In this document: in pieces, positions 36,185-48,899 of the stretch | How positions within the stretch are numbered: the first letter of the stretch is position 1 | How the letters are laid out: each line of letters opens with the position of its first letter | Source of the DNA: Myotis daubentonii | Lineage: Eukaryota; Chordata; Mammalia; Chiroptera; Vespertilionidae | Direction: 5' to 3' | Assembly: GCF_963259705.1 (NCBI RefSeq) | Contig: NC_081841.1 | Coordinates: forward strand, 113,806,979 to 113,870,978 | Length of the DNA stretch: 64,000 bases | Notes under the pieces: model-generated | What the model saw: only the letters and a program-made list of their open reading frames with translations | The model's database searches: none | What the model was told of the DNA's origin: nothing | Translations under genes and position numbers: made by a program

Positions 36185-37626
36185 TTTTTTTCTGTTACTT
36201 TTATTTATTTTGAAATTCTCTATTGTTTAAAGTATTACATATGTCTCCTTTTCCCTCTATTGACCTTTCCTCAGCCACTCCCACCCCCACCCCGCATAAG
36301 CCCTCACCCCCCTAGTGTCTGTGTCCATTGGTTATGCTTAAATGTATGCATATAAACCCTTTAATCTCTGACCACACCCCATCCCCTACCTTCCCTCTGA
36401 GGTTTGACGGTCTGTTTGATGCTTCTCTGTCACTGAATCTATTTTTGTTCATCAGTTTATGTTGTTCATTGTATTCCACAAATGAGATCATGTGATATTT
36501 AAATTTCTCCCATGGGCTTATTTCACTTAGCATAATGCTCTCCAGGTCTATCCATGCTGTTGTGAATGGTAAGAGTTCTTTCTTTTTTACAGCAGGATAG
36601 TATTCCATTATGTAGATGTACCACAGTTTTTTAAACCACTCATCTGCTGATGGGCACTTAGGCTGTTTCCAAATCTTAGCTATTGTAAATTGTGCTGCTA
36701 TGAACATAGAGGTGCATATATCCTTTCTGATTGGTGTTTCTGATTTCTATTCCTAGAAGTGGGATCACTAGGTCAAATGGGAGTTCCATTTTTAATTTTT
36801 TGAGGAAACTCCATACTGTCTTCCACAGTGGCTTCACCAGTCTGCATTCCCACCAGCAGTGCATGAGGGTTCCTTTTTCTCCACATCCTCACCAGCACTT
36901 GTTGTTTGTTGATTTATTGATGATTGCCCTTTTGACAGGTGTGAGATCGTACCTCATTGTCATTTTGATTTAACATCTCTCAAATGATTAGTGACTTTGA
37001 GCATGTTTTCATATGCCTCTTGGCCTTCTGTATGTCCACTTTCAAAAAGTGTCTATTTAAGTCCTTTGCCCAGTTTTTGATTGAATTATTTATCTTCCTT
37101 TTGTTAAGATGTATGACTTCCCTATGAATTTGGGAGATTAGACCCTTATCAAATATAAGATTGGAAAAATATGTTCTCCCATGCAGTGAGCTTTCTTGTT
37201 GTTTCGTTGATGGTTCCTTTTGCTGTGCAGAAACTTTTTATTTTGATGTAGTCCCACTTGTTTATTTTCTCCTTGGTTTCAACTGTTCTAGGAGCATTAT
37301 CAGTAAAAATATTGCTACAACAAATGTCTGATATGTTGCTGCCTGTGGATTCTTCTAAGATTTTTATGGTTTCCCATCTTACATTTAAGTCCTTTATTGA
37401 TTTTGAGTTTATTTTTGTGTATGGTGTAAGTTGGTGGTCTACGTTCATTTTTTTTTTTTGCATGTACCTGTACAATTTTCCCAATACCATTTATTGAAGA
37501 GACTGTCTTGACTCCATTGTATGCACTTGCCTCCTTTGTCAAATATTAATTGAGCATAATGGCTTGGGTCAATTTCTTTTTTTATTCCAGATGAATTTTT
37601 GGAGAGTTTGTTCTAGGTCTGTGAAA
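36185..37626 (-). mobile_element. 5'-truncated L1
   Basis: Reverse strand holds the L1 3' end and about the last 1.1 kb of ORF2. On the minus strand the peptides [36 protein letters not shown] and [18 protein letters not shown] are readable, broken by stops. The 3' UTR lies at the left (36185-36480) and truncation is at 37626. It is in the opposite orientation to the L1 at 26099-32124. Confidence 0.9.
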
Positions 37627-37840
37627 TATACTCACACTCTCTCCCTCACTACCATCCCCAGCTGCAGCCTCTTGTCAAATTCTTAAAAGAACCTGTTAGC
37701 TCCAAAGTGTTTTTAAAACCTCACTGAATTAGAAGAAATAGGAAAAGGGTAAAGTAAAAGAGAAGGGGAATAAGCTGAAGAAACTAAAAGGAGTAGCTGA
37801 ATATTATAACTGACTAAATTGATTGCTAGAGAACTCTAGG

Positions 37841-38830
37841 AAGATTGCAGAGTATAAAGCACCAGGAATGTCTCTTCCCACCTAGAAAACACAATATAGC
37901 AGTCATGCAGAAAATGAGGAGCAAAAGGTATCCGGTATACATAAAACAAAAAGTAAAATGGCAGAAGTCCCTCTTTATCATTACTTTAAGCATAAATGGA
38001 TTAAACTCTCCAACCAAAATAGAGATTGGCATAGTAGATTAAAAAACACGTGATTCAACTACATTTTTCCTACAAGTGACTCACTTTTGATCCAAAGACA
38101 GATTGAAAATGAAAGTGTACAAAAAGTTATTCCATGCAAACAGCAACCAAAAGAGAGCAGAAGTTATTATGTTAATGTCAGATAAAATAGACTTTAAATA
38201 AGAAAGGTTACAAGAAATAAAGACGACATTATGTAGTAATAAAAGCGTCAACACAGAAAGAAGTTATAATGATTATAAACATTTACACACCTAATGGTAG
38301 ACTAACAGAATATATGAAGCAAAACTGACAGAACTGAAGGTAGAAAGAGACAATGCTAAAATAAGCATTGGAGTTTCAACACCCCATTGTAAATAATGTA
38401 CAGAACATTCAGACAGAAGATAAGTAAGGAAACAAATATATCAAGCAACACAATAAACCAATTATTCCTAACAAACATGCACAGAACACTCTACCAAACA
38501 ACAACACATTCTTCTCCAGTGCACATAGAACATTTTCTGAGGTAAACCATAAGCTACACCACAAAAGTAAGTCTCAACAGACTTAAAATGGCATATTTCA
38601 TACAAAGTATTATCTCTGACCAAAATAGGATGAAGTTAGAAATCAACAACAGAAATAAAACTTGAAAATTCACAAATTTGAGGAAATTAAACATATGATC
38701 AGATCAGAAAAGAAATCACAAGAGAAATTAAAAGATCTTAGAGATGAATGAAGAAAATACAATATACCAAAACTTAAGTGATGTGGCAAAAACAGTGTTA
38801 AGGCAGAAATTTGTAGCTATAAAGACAGGT
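37841..38830 (+). mobile_element. Old L1 ORF1/ORF2 fragment
   Basis: Begins in the ORF1 end/intergenic region (AGCAAAAGGTATCCGGTATA), then endonuclease-like ATTACTTTAAGCATAAATGG ATTAAAC and GTCAGATAAAATAGACTTTA, to GGAAATTAAACATATGATCA. The frame is heavily decayed. Bases 37627-37840 hold nothing recognised. Confidence 0.75.
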
Positions 38831-38834
38831 CATG

Positions 38835-40382
38835 TTTATATACTAGCACTATGATATTATACAAAATATCACTTTATTCAGCCTCTGTTGCATCACTGCT
38901 CTCTTCTTCATCACTATTAGTCCCAGACAAATCAATTTCTTCAACATTTATTTTATCACTGCTGTCTTCTGAGTCACTGTCTACATATGTGAGATCATCC
39001 TCAGGTTTTCAATGGCATTGCTGATCCCACATTTCTTGAAGGACTTCACAATCACTCTCATTTGACACCATACCATGTGTTTAGGACCCAATTGCAGACC
39101 TCGGTAATGGTCGTTTTTTTCACTCTTCCTGTCAATGTCGTTATCATCTGCTTTTTGCATCTACTTCATTCTTCTCTCATCAGGGCTTTAAATAGCCTAT
39201 TGGTTAAAACATCTAGTGGCTGTGGCTGATCTGTAAGTCCACCAGAATAACTGCTAGGTGTGTTTGCAAAATCTGTTTGTCTTTTCTGTTAAATGTGCTC
39301 AGAACTGATCACAGACAAGTAGAGCTGGCTTCTTTAAGAGCCCCCAGGTCTTCTGGACCAAACCTTGGCACACCAAATGGCCATAATGTCTTCATTCATT
39401 CATTCATCCCTTCTATTGAACTTGCACAATAATGCCAGGTGGTATTATTATCTCTTTAGGATATGTTTTCCTCTTAAAAATAAGCATTGGAGGCAGTTTA
39501 GTACAATCTGTACAGCATGAAAGCACAGCAGTATAGTGTGTCTTTTCATGGCCACTTGTTTTGATTGCCTCTTTTGATTCCTTTCACATCAACAGTTCTG
39601 TTGGCAAGCATATCAAAATTGAGAGGCATCTCATCCATGTTTGCAATCTGACTTGGTTCAAAATCATATTTTTTCCTAAGTTGTATGACATAGGAGTAGC
39701 ATTTTCTGAGCTAACTTTGTTCATGTTCTCATGGCCAATCCTTCTCTTCTCATGAAATTGAAGCACAATTTCGCCTTTCCTATAGAATCAACAATGTTCA
39801 TTTCACTTGCAAACATTCTTGCCTGACACTGAATAAGCTTGGGTGACACACATAAGCCACTCTGGTGCTGCTCCACAATCCAAGTCTTAAGCCTCTGCTC
39901 CAGGTTTTCCCATTTTGCTGGTTTCCTCTAAAAGCCTTCTTCTTTTTTGGCATCTTAAGGAGTTGTTCTTCCTGTTTTCTCCACTGTCTGATCATACTTA
40001 GTGGGAGGAGGTCCAAATTGTCTCTCTGCAGCTCAATTTCCATGCTCTTTTGCATAGCTGATTACATTCAGTTTGAATTTTGCAGAGTAAGACAATCGCT
40101 TACCGGTATTTACCTTTTTATTTTTTGACATCTTTATGGGCTCAGAACGCTCTGGTCCCTGTTGAATCTGTGCACTCTCCACCTTCACCTCCAATTACGG
40201 CATCAGCTAACATCAGTAACAATAAGGTTTGTGATTGGAGAAATCCTGTTTGACAAAGTATGGGCAGCTACGCACCCACGGCTCCCTCCTCAGCTGACTT
40301 CCATGTATAAGATGCTCCTCGATTTTCAGTCTAACAATTTTAGAAAAAAATTAGTGTCTTATACATGGAAAAATACAGTACT
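38835..40382 (-). mobile_element. Pogo/Tigger-like DNA transposon, decayed
   Basis: The right terminus has a foldback: CATGTATAAGATGC (about 40303) is complementary to GTGTCTTATACATGG (about 40353), ending AAAAATACAGTA near 40382. The left terminus is not identifiable, so it is probably truncated. The interior codes on the minus strand for a degraded transposase. Confidence 0.6.
38874..40131 (-). pseudogene. Pogo-like transposase relic
   Basis: The minus-strand ATG at 40131 opens with a basic N-terminus and an HTH-like KRLSYSAKFKLNVISYAKE; then EHGNRAAEREFGPPPTKYDQ, KKKAFRGNQQNGKTWSRGL and a CENP-B-like segment. It ends in an acidic tail (EDSSDKINVEEIDLSG, SDEEESSDATEAE) with TAA at 38874. 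The overall span, about 419 codons, fits pogo-family transposases, but frames are broken by many stops and indels. I judge the family by the N-terminal HTH and spacing; the DDE residues are not traceable with confidence. Confidence 0.6.
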
Positions 40383-40414
40383 TCTAGTACCAGATCATTA
40401 TGACCACAACAGTC

Positions 40415-41270
40415 TGAAACTATACTCATTTCTTCTTCACCTACATTCCTTTCTATGGTGTCCTGGGAGCCATCCTTTTCTTCAACTTCATCAGGTTCCT
40501 GGAGAGCCACTGGCTTGTGTGGGTCAAGCAGATGAATCACATCCTCATGAAGAATGGCCAAAAGCCCTACCAGGACTGGTTCAGCAACCAACTGGCAGCC
40601 ACCTATAATATGGAGTAGTCCTTCAACGACTGGTTCAGCGGGCACCTCAACTTCCAAATCAAGCACCACCTCTTTCCCATTATGCCCTGGCACAACTTCC
40701 ACAAGGTTGGCCCCCTGGTGAAATCTCTGTGCCAAACACGGCATGCAGTACCAGGTGAAGCCGCTGCTGAGGGCCTTGCAGGATATCATCTGGTCCCTGA
40801 AGAAGTCTGGGGAGGTATGGCCTCCACAAATGATGCTGCGGCCCTAGGGTATCCATGGGGGAAGGGGGAGCAGGTAGGAATGATGGCCAAAGGGAGAAGT
40901 GGGTTTCTGTTCGGAGGAGTGTCCATGAGACTGGGATATATGTTGGCTCACAAACCCCATTTTTGGTCTTGCTCCTGTTTTCCTCTCCATTTTCCCTTCA
41001 CTTTGCCCTCAACGCCCTCCTTCATGGGGCCCACCCTCAATCAGTCTCCTGGGAGCAGAGAGAAAAGGGGTTCCAGACCTGCCTCCACTCTCTGCCCCTA
41101 TACATCTGCTAGACCAGAGGTCCACAGATGTGCCTCAACCCCCTGCAGTCTGGCCTTCAGGCCTCACACTCCCTTCATTCTCCCTCAGCTGTAAAGTACA
41201 GGTGAGACATGGGAGGCCAACAGGGGCAGAAGCTGCTGGGGAAGGTGGGTCAGTGGAGTGTTGTTCAGCT
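40415..41270 (+). pseudogene. FADS2: FADS2-like fatty acid desaturase retropseudogene, 5'-truncated
   Basis: The plus strand reads the C-terminal part of a front-end desaturase: [79 protein letters not shown], and in another frame [17 protein letters not shown]. It spans several exons of the parent gene without introns. It is dead: TAG replaces Gln in MEQSF, one Phe codon is missing, a 2-bp loss follows KSLC, and the third histidine box reads QIKHH instead of QIEHH. 3' UTR-like sequence runs to about 41270 without a clear poly(A). NDWFSG favours FADS2 over FADS3; some positions look FADS3-like. Confidence 0.85.
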
Positions 41271-42825
41271 TTATTGTCTTAAGACGGCGGTGTCTAGAGA
41301 ACACCTTACAGATAAAGAGGAATTAATCAGGGGAGCTTTATGTTGCAAAAGATAGAAAGAGGAAGGGGAGACCATAATAAGGAAGAGGAGAGAATGAGGG
41401 CAGATACAGGTAGGTTTGTTCATCTGATCACAGGAAGATAAGAATCCGAAAGATTCTATCTTGATGAAATTTGAATTAGACTGGGAGGGAGAGTGGTCAG
41501 AGCTTTGAGGAACAAAGGAAATATAGGAAGTAGGGAGAGAGTGAGAAAGCAGGAGTCTTCTGAAATACTGGATAGAAAACAGGAGACAAGGTGGCGGCAG
41601 AATAGGCAGATGTGTCCCAGGGCTTGTCCCGGAGCAAATGGAGTGAGCAGCTGAAACTAATAACACCCACCCCGAATTGGCAAAGTATACTCAGCTGGTG
41701 AGATACTTTGCAGCTGGGAAGGGCAGAGTTCCCCTGGAAAGGTAAAAACCAGGGATCTGGGCAGGAAAGTTTCCCAGACCTCTGAGCCCAGAGGGTCAGA
41801 GGGAGACTGCGCTGCACACAGCCGAGTCTCTTGGGATAGGCACAGCCCCTGACTGTGGAAAAGAGATCCACGGGACTGTTGGCGCTGGGGGATTTGAGAT
41901 CTGGTTTCCATAATTACGGAGGACTGAGCCTAAAAGAGGCAGCCTGAAGTGCTGACCAGACCATGCAGTGCCGGTAAGAGAGGAGCTCACAGAGACTCAG
42001 TCTCCCCCGTTTCTGCAGCCGGTGTTTGTTTTCACTGAACCCTGTTCATAGGACATTTCGGATACAGACACTCACCCGTGCTGAGGAGCGGGAGAAGGTG
42101 CAGACGAGTGGAATCTGGGGAGAGGCTGGGGAGAGAAGGGGGGCCAGGAGAAGTGGCAGCAAATTGAGTGCTGAGTCACCCCTGAGCCCAGAACCTGGGC
42201 AGCCATTTTCTCCTAAAGTTATTGAAAGGGCGAGGACTATGCTCTCCACCTTGCCCCAGGGTAAGGGCTACGCCCTCCACCTTGCCCCAGGGTAAGGGCT
42301 ATGCCCTCCATCTTACCTTGGCCATGTGCTCAGCAAGGCTTCTTCCCAGAAGCCAAGCCGCTGGTGGCTACACCCAGGACTTCTTTAAACTAACCAATGA
42401 CAATCAAGGGAAGTCACCATAGATATGACCACATCCTGTGTAACAAGACACCGACTTGCGCCTGGCCAATCGGCAGGGCCCACAGTCCTTTCTTACCCCA
42501 ACCCCCTATCCACACAGAGTTTTCTCTCTTTCGGCCACTGGGCTTACCGTTGTTTTATCGGTGAGTGTGGTCGGGGAGCTGAACTAGTTCGAAATGAAGG
42601 ACTCTTTGCTTTTGCATCGAACTCACTGGCTCCCTGATGGGCTTTTTGGGAACCTTGAGATCTGGGCACAACAGTTATAACCCCACCCCTCCCTCCAGCC
42701 CCCAGGCAAGGAATACAGCCACACCCAGATTCCACCCTGAATGAGATGAAGGACTAAAATAATATGATTAGTCCCTGGGAGTTAACAGGGTCTGGCCTAT
42801 AGAGGGGCTTTCAATCCAAGCAATG

Positions 42826-42859
<34 letters not shown>

Positions 42860-43033
42860 ATCAGACATTCCAGAAAACTGGGAAATTAAGCCACCCAAAG
42901 GAATGACATTTCAATTTTTCATTTTTATTTTTTTATTATTATTTTGTTACCTTCTTTTTTTTTTGCTTTTTTCTTTGTTCTCCTTTTTTTTGTTTGTTCC
43001 TTTATTTCCTACTTCTTTTCACATTATTTTTTT

Positions 43034-44097
43034 CAACCACGTGAGCAGCAGACACGTGAGCAGCGGCGCACTCTTGTCCAGGGAGCATCAGCCCTGTGAG
43101 CAGCCTGCCTCGAGCCTAAAAGCAGCAGCCTCATGTGGCCTGCCCCTGTCCAAGGAGCAGCAGCTGTGTGAGCAGCCCGCTTCCCCGTCCAAGGAGAAGC
43201 AACCATGCGAGCAGTCTGACCTGTCCGAGGAGCAGCAGCCGCACAAGCAATCTTCCTACGCCTGAGGAGTAGCAGCCCTGCGCAGCCTGCCCCCATCCAA
43301 GGAACAGCAGCTACGCACACCCTGCACTAGTCTGAGGAGCAGCAGCTGCACAAGCATCTTGCCCTTGTCCAAGCAGCAGCAGCCGCATGAGCAGCCTGCC
43401 CAAACCGAGGAGCAGCAATTCTGCGAGTGGCCCGGGCCCATTCGAGGAGCAGCAGAAGCCCACCCCGGTCCGAGGAGCAGCACCCACACGAGCAGACCAC
43501 CCACGTCCGAAGAGCTGCAGCCCTGAGCAGCATCCCTGCACAGAACGCACCAGTCCAAGGAGCAGAGCCACAACAGCCTGCACCTATCTGATGAGCAGCA
43601 GCCGGGTGAGTGGCACGTCCCCATCTGAGGAGGAGCAGCTACGCGCGCAGCTCATGCCCGTCCAAAGAACAGCAGCCTCGCAAGCAGCCCACCCCCGTCT
43701 GAGGAGCAGCAGACTTGCAATCAACCTGTCCAAGTCCTAGGAGCAGTAGCCCCACAAGCAGCCCACCACATCAGAGGAACAACAGCAGCGTGAAGCCAGC
43801 CCCCATTCAAGGAACAGCAGCCATGTGAGCAGTCTGCCCCAGTTAAAGGAGTAGCAGCTGCGTGTGTAGACCGCCTCCATCCAAGGAACAGCAACCTCGT
43901 GATCAGCACACCCTCTGTCTGAGGAACAGCAGCTGTGTGTGAAGCCTCCTCCCACCAGCCAGAGGAGCCACCACAGCTGTGAACAGCACCCACCAGAGGA
44001 GCTGCTGCCAACTGAGGAGCAGCTGCTACCACAACCACCCAAGGAGCAACCACAGCCTGAGGAGCCACTGCCACCCAAGGAGCAGCCCCTGAATGAC
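43034..44097 (+). repeat. Degenerate 36-42 bp tandem repeat upstream of L1 ORF1
   Basis: About 26 units built on TCCAAGGAGCAGCAGCCGTG followed by TGAGCAGCCCGCC. The frames it opens (Glu/Gln/Pro/Ser-rich on the plus strand, Ala/Cys/Gly-rich on the minus strand) follow from the repeat and are broken by stops. The L1 at 26099 lacks it. Confidence 0.8.
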
Positions 44098-44102
44098 TGA
44101 AC

Positions 44103-45015
44103 ATATGTCAGTGAGATCAAACATGGGTAGACAAAGAAACCCCCAAAGGAAAGAAAAGGAGGACTCGCCAGAAAAGCAGCTAAGTGAAACAGAGGCATTC
44201 AGTATGACAGAAAAAGAATTCATATTAAGGGCCCTAGAATGCATAAACTGGATGGAGGGAAAAAATCAACAACTTATGCAAGAAGCAAGAAGAAACGGAT
44301 GAAAAAATCAACAAATTATGTAAGAACCAAGAAGAAATGAAGAGTGATATAGCTGCAACAAAAAACACCACTCAAAGTTTCAACAGTAGACTAGGAAGAA
44401 GTGGAGGACCGAATTAGCGAATTAGAAGACAGGGAAGCAAAACACACACAAACTGAACTGCAATTGGAGAAAAAAATGAAAAGACGGAAGGAGAGCCTAA
44501 GGGAGCTATGAGACAACATGAAACGAAACAACATACGAATAATAGGGGTGCCAGAACAAGAGAAAGAGGAACAAGGGCTAGAAAACCTATTTGAAGAAAT
44601 AATGTCAGAAAAATTCCCCGAGGTGGGGAAGAAAAGAGTCACACAAGCCCAGAGAGTCCCAAACATGGTGAACCTGAAAAGACCCACACCAAGACACATC
44701 ATAATTACCATGGCAAATGTTCAGGACAAAGACAGAATCTTAAAGGCTGCAAGAGAGAGAAGGAAAGTTACATTCAAGGGATCTACCATTAGATTATCAA
44801 ATGATTTCTCAACAGAAACACATCAGATCAGAAAAGAATGGACGGAAATTTACAAAATGATGCAAACCAAAGGAATGAATCAAAGAATACTCTATCCAGC
44901 AAGGCTATCATTCAAAATTGAAGGAGAAATAAGGAGCTTCACAGACTAAAAAAGGCTACGGGAGTTTATCACCACCAAGCCAGCAATGCAAGAAATGCTA
45001 AAGACACTGGTGTAA
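44103..45015 (+). pseudogene. L1 ORF1, disabled
   Basis: ATG at 44103 directly after the repeat block. Recognisable N-terminal (KQLSETEAFSMTEKEFILRA), RRM (NNIRIIGVPEQEKEEQG, RPTPRHIIITMANVQDK) and C-terminal (NQRILYPARLSFKIEGEI) parts. There are frameshifts near 44300 and a TGA just before the RRM (44510); TAA at 44949 cuts the last 20 codons. Confidence 0.8.
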
Positions 45016-45063
45016 AAAGAAGAAATAAAAAGCTATGAAAGAAAACAGGCACAAAAAATAAAA

Positions 45064-48000
45064 ATGGCTACAAACAAGTACCTTTCAATAATAACTTTAA
45101 ACGTAAATGGACTAAATGCTCCAATCAAAAGACATCGAGTGGCTGAATGGATAAAAAAAACATGACCCATATATATGCTGTCTACAAGAGACCCACCTCA
45201 GAATAAGGGACTCACACAGACTGAAAGTGAAGGGATGGAAAAATATCTTTCAGGCAAATGGAAATGAAAAAAAAGCTGGGGTAGCAATACTTATATCAGA
45301 CAAAATAGACCTCAAAGTGAAGGCCATAACAAGATATAAGGAAGGCCACTTCATAATACTAAAGGGATCAATACAACAAGAGGATATAACCCTGATAAAC
45401 ATATATGCACCCAATGCAGTAGCACCCAAATACATGAAAAAACTCCTGCAAGATATCAAGGGAGAGATCCACAACAATACAATCATAGTAGGGGACTTTA
45501 ATACACCACTGAAATCACTGGACAAATCCTCTAGACAAACAATTGGCAAAGAAACAGCAATCCTAAATGACTCAATAGATCAGATGGACTGAAATGACAT
45601 CTTCAGAATATTTCACCCCAAAGCCACAGAATATAGGTTCTTCTCAAGTGCTCATGGGACATTTTCAAAAATAGACCACATATGGGGTCACAAGCAAAGT
45701 CTCCCCAAATTAAAAAGATTGAAATCATAAAAAGCATCTTTGCAGACCACGATGGCATAATATTAGAAATAAACTACAATAAAAACAACCCAAAATACTC
45801 AAACACCTGGAAGCTGAATAGCATGCTATTAAATATTGATTGGGTTACCAATGAGATCAAAGAAGAAATTAAAAACATCCTGGAAACGAATGACAATGAA
45901 AACACAACAATCCAAAACCTATGGGACACAATGAAAGCAGTCCTGAGAGGGAAGTTTATAGCTCTACAGGCCTATCTCAAAAAACAAGAAAAAATGGTAG
46001 TAAATCATCTAACTCTACATCTCAAAGAATTAGAAAGGGAGCAACAAGAAAAGCCCAGAGTGAGCAGAAGGAAGGAGATAATAAAGATTAGAGCAGAAAT
46101 AAATGACATAGAGACCAAAAAAACAATACATAAAATCAATGAAACCAAGAGCTGGTTCTTTGAAAGGATAAACAAGATTGATGAACCTCTAGCCAGTCTC
46201 ACCAAGAAGCAAAGAGAGAGGATCCAAATAAACAAAATCAGAAATGATAGAGGCAAAATAACACCAGACCCCACAGAAATACAAATGATTGTTAAAAAAT
46301 ACTATGAACAACTCTACTCCAACAAACGAGACAACCTGGCGGAAATGGACAAATTCCTAGAAAAATACAACATTCCAAAACTCAATTGGGAAGAATCTAA
46401 AAATCTCAATAGGTCAATAACTATGGAAGAAATTGAAGCAGTCATCAAAAAGCTTCTGGCAAACAAAAGCTCAGGACCGGACGGCTTCACAGGGGAGTTC
46501 TACAAAACATTCAAGGAAGAGCTAAAATTTATCCTCAAAAGACTACTACAAAAAATTCAAGAGGAAGGAACACTTCCAAGCTCATTCTATGAAGCCAGGA
46601 TCACCCTAATACCAAAACCAGGTAAAGATAACACAATGAAAGAGAATCACAGGCCAATATCCCTCATGAACATAGATGCCAAAATCCTCAACAAAATCTT
46701 AGCAAATCGGATCCAGCAGTACATCAGAAAGATCATACACCATGACCAAGTAGGATTTATCCCAGGGATGCAAGGATGGTACAATATCTGGAAATCAATA
46801 AATGTGATACATCACATAAACAAATTAAAAGAAAAAAACCAGTCATATCAATTGATGCAGAAAAAGCATTTGACAAAATCCAACACCCATTTTTGATAAA
46901 AACTCTCAGCAAGGTAGGAATAGAAGGATCATACCTCAACATAATAAAAGGCATATATGACAAACCCACAGACAACATAATACTCAATGGACAAAAACTA
47001 ACACCATTTCCCCTAAGAACAGGAACAAGAGAGGGATGCCCACTCTCACCACTCCTGTTCAACATAGTACTGGAAGTATTAGCCATTGCAATTAGACAAA
47101 AAGAAGAAGAAATAAAAGGCATCAAGATTGGAAAAGAAGTAAAACTGTCCTTATTTGCAGATGGCATGATATTATACATAAAAAATCCTAAAGACTCCAT
47201 CAAAAAACTATTAGACTTAATAAATGAATTTGGTAATGTAGCAGGATACAAAATTAACACCAAGAAATCTATGGCATTTCTATACACCAATAGTGAACTT
47301 ACAGAAAGAGAGACTGAAAAAACAATCCCATCTACCATCGCACCAAAAAAATTAAGATAAGTAGGAATGAACTTAAATAAAGAGGTAAAAGACCTCTACT
47401 CAGAAAACTACAAGACATTGAAAAAAGAGATAGAGGAAGACATAAACAGATGGAAGAACATACCGTGTTCATGGATTGGTAGAATCAACATCATTAAAAT
47501 GTCCATACTACCCAAAGCAATCAATAAATTCAACACACTTCCCATTAAAATACCAATGGCATATTTCACAGACCTAGAACGAACTCCCCCAAAATTCATC
47601 TGGAATAAAAAAAAGACCCCGAATAGCTGCAGCGATCCTGAGAAAGAAGAACAAAGTAGGTGGGATCTCAATACCAGATATCAAGCTGTATTACAAAGCC
47701 ACTGTTCTCAAAACTGCCTGGTACTGGCACAAGAACAGACATATAGATCGATGGAATAGAATAGAGGGCCCAGAAATCGACCTGAACCAATATGCTCAAA
47801 TAATATTTGACAAAGGAGGCAAGAACATACAATGGAGTCGAGACAGTCTCTTCAATAAATGGTGTTGGGAAAATTGGACAGATACATGCAAAAAAATGAA
47901 ACTAGACCACCAACTTACTCCATACACAAAAATAATCGCAAAATAAATAAAGGACTTAAATGTAAGACTGGAAACCATAAAAATACTAGTAGAGTCCAAA

Positions 48001-48828
48001 GGCAACAAAATCTCAGACACATGCCAAAGCAATTTCTTCACCGATACAGCTCCTAGGGCTTTGGAAACTAAAGAGAAAATAAACAAATGGGACTACATAA
48101 AAATAAAAAGCTTCTGCACAGCAAAAGAAACCATCAACAAAACAACAAGAAAGCCCACTGCATGGGAGAACATATTTGCCAATGTTATCACCAATAAGGG
48201 CTTAATCTCCAACATTTATAGGGAACTCATACAACTTCACAAAAGTAAGATAAACAATCCAAGCATAAAATGGGAAAAGGACCTAAATAGACACTTTTCA
48301 AAAGGGGACATTCATAAAGCCAATAGACATATGAAAACATGCTCAAAGTCACTAATCATCCGAGAAATGCAAATCAAAACAACAATGAGGTACCATCTCA
48401 CACCTGTCAGAATGGCTATCATCAACAAATCAACAAACAACAAGTGCTGCAGAGGTTGTGGAGAAAAAGGAACACTTGTGTACTGCTGGTGGGAATGCAG
48501 ACTGGTGCAGCCACTATGGAAGACAGTATGGAATTTCTTCAATAAAGTAAAAATGGGACTCCCATTTGACCCCATGATCCCACTTCTAGGAATATATCCC
48601 AAGAAACCAGAAACACCAAGCAGAAAGGATATATGCACCCCTATGTTCATAGCAGCACAATTCACCGTAGCGAAGATCTGGAAACAGCCTAAGTGCCTAT
48701 CAGCAGATGAATGGATTAGAAAACTGTGGTACATCTACATGTTGGAATACTATGCTGCTGTAAAAAAGAAGGAATTCTTACCTTTTGCAACAGCATGGAT
48801 GGAACTGGAGAGCATTATGCTAAGTTAA
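45064..48828 (+). pseudogene. L1 ORF2, disabled; RT motif altered
   Basis: Starts MATNKYLSIITLNVNGLN. The endonuclease is readable after a frameshift near 45160 (ALKSLDKSSRQ region to 45592). A long open part, 45682-46896 (404 codons), covers the linker and early reverse transcriptase with [15 protein letters not shown] and [15 protein letters not shown]. The next block, 46776-47360, contains the active-site motif, which reads FADG instead of FADD (near 47158). The C-terminal region, 48061-48828, keeps [18 protein letters not shown]. It lacks activity on both counts. Confidence 0.88.
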
Positions 48829-48899
48829 ATAAGCCAGTCAATGAAGGAAAAATACCACATGATCTCACTCATTTATGGATAATAAAGACCATTATAAAC

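Noticed and set aside
40162..40608. 148-codon open frame on the plus strand at the FADS2-like copy
   Set aside because: It is in a different frame from the desaturase sequence and crosses the transposon/retrocopy border; not a real protein.
43033..44198. Ala/Cys/Gly-rich minus-strand frames and Gln/Glu-rich plus-strand frames
   Set aside because: Explained by the tandem repeat in the L1 5' region.
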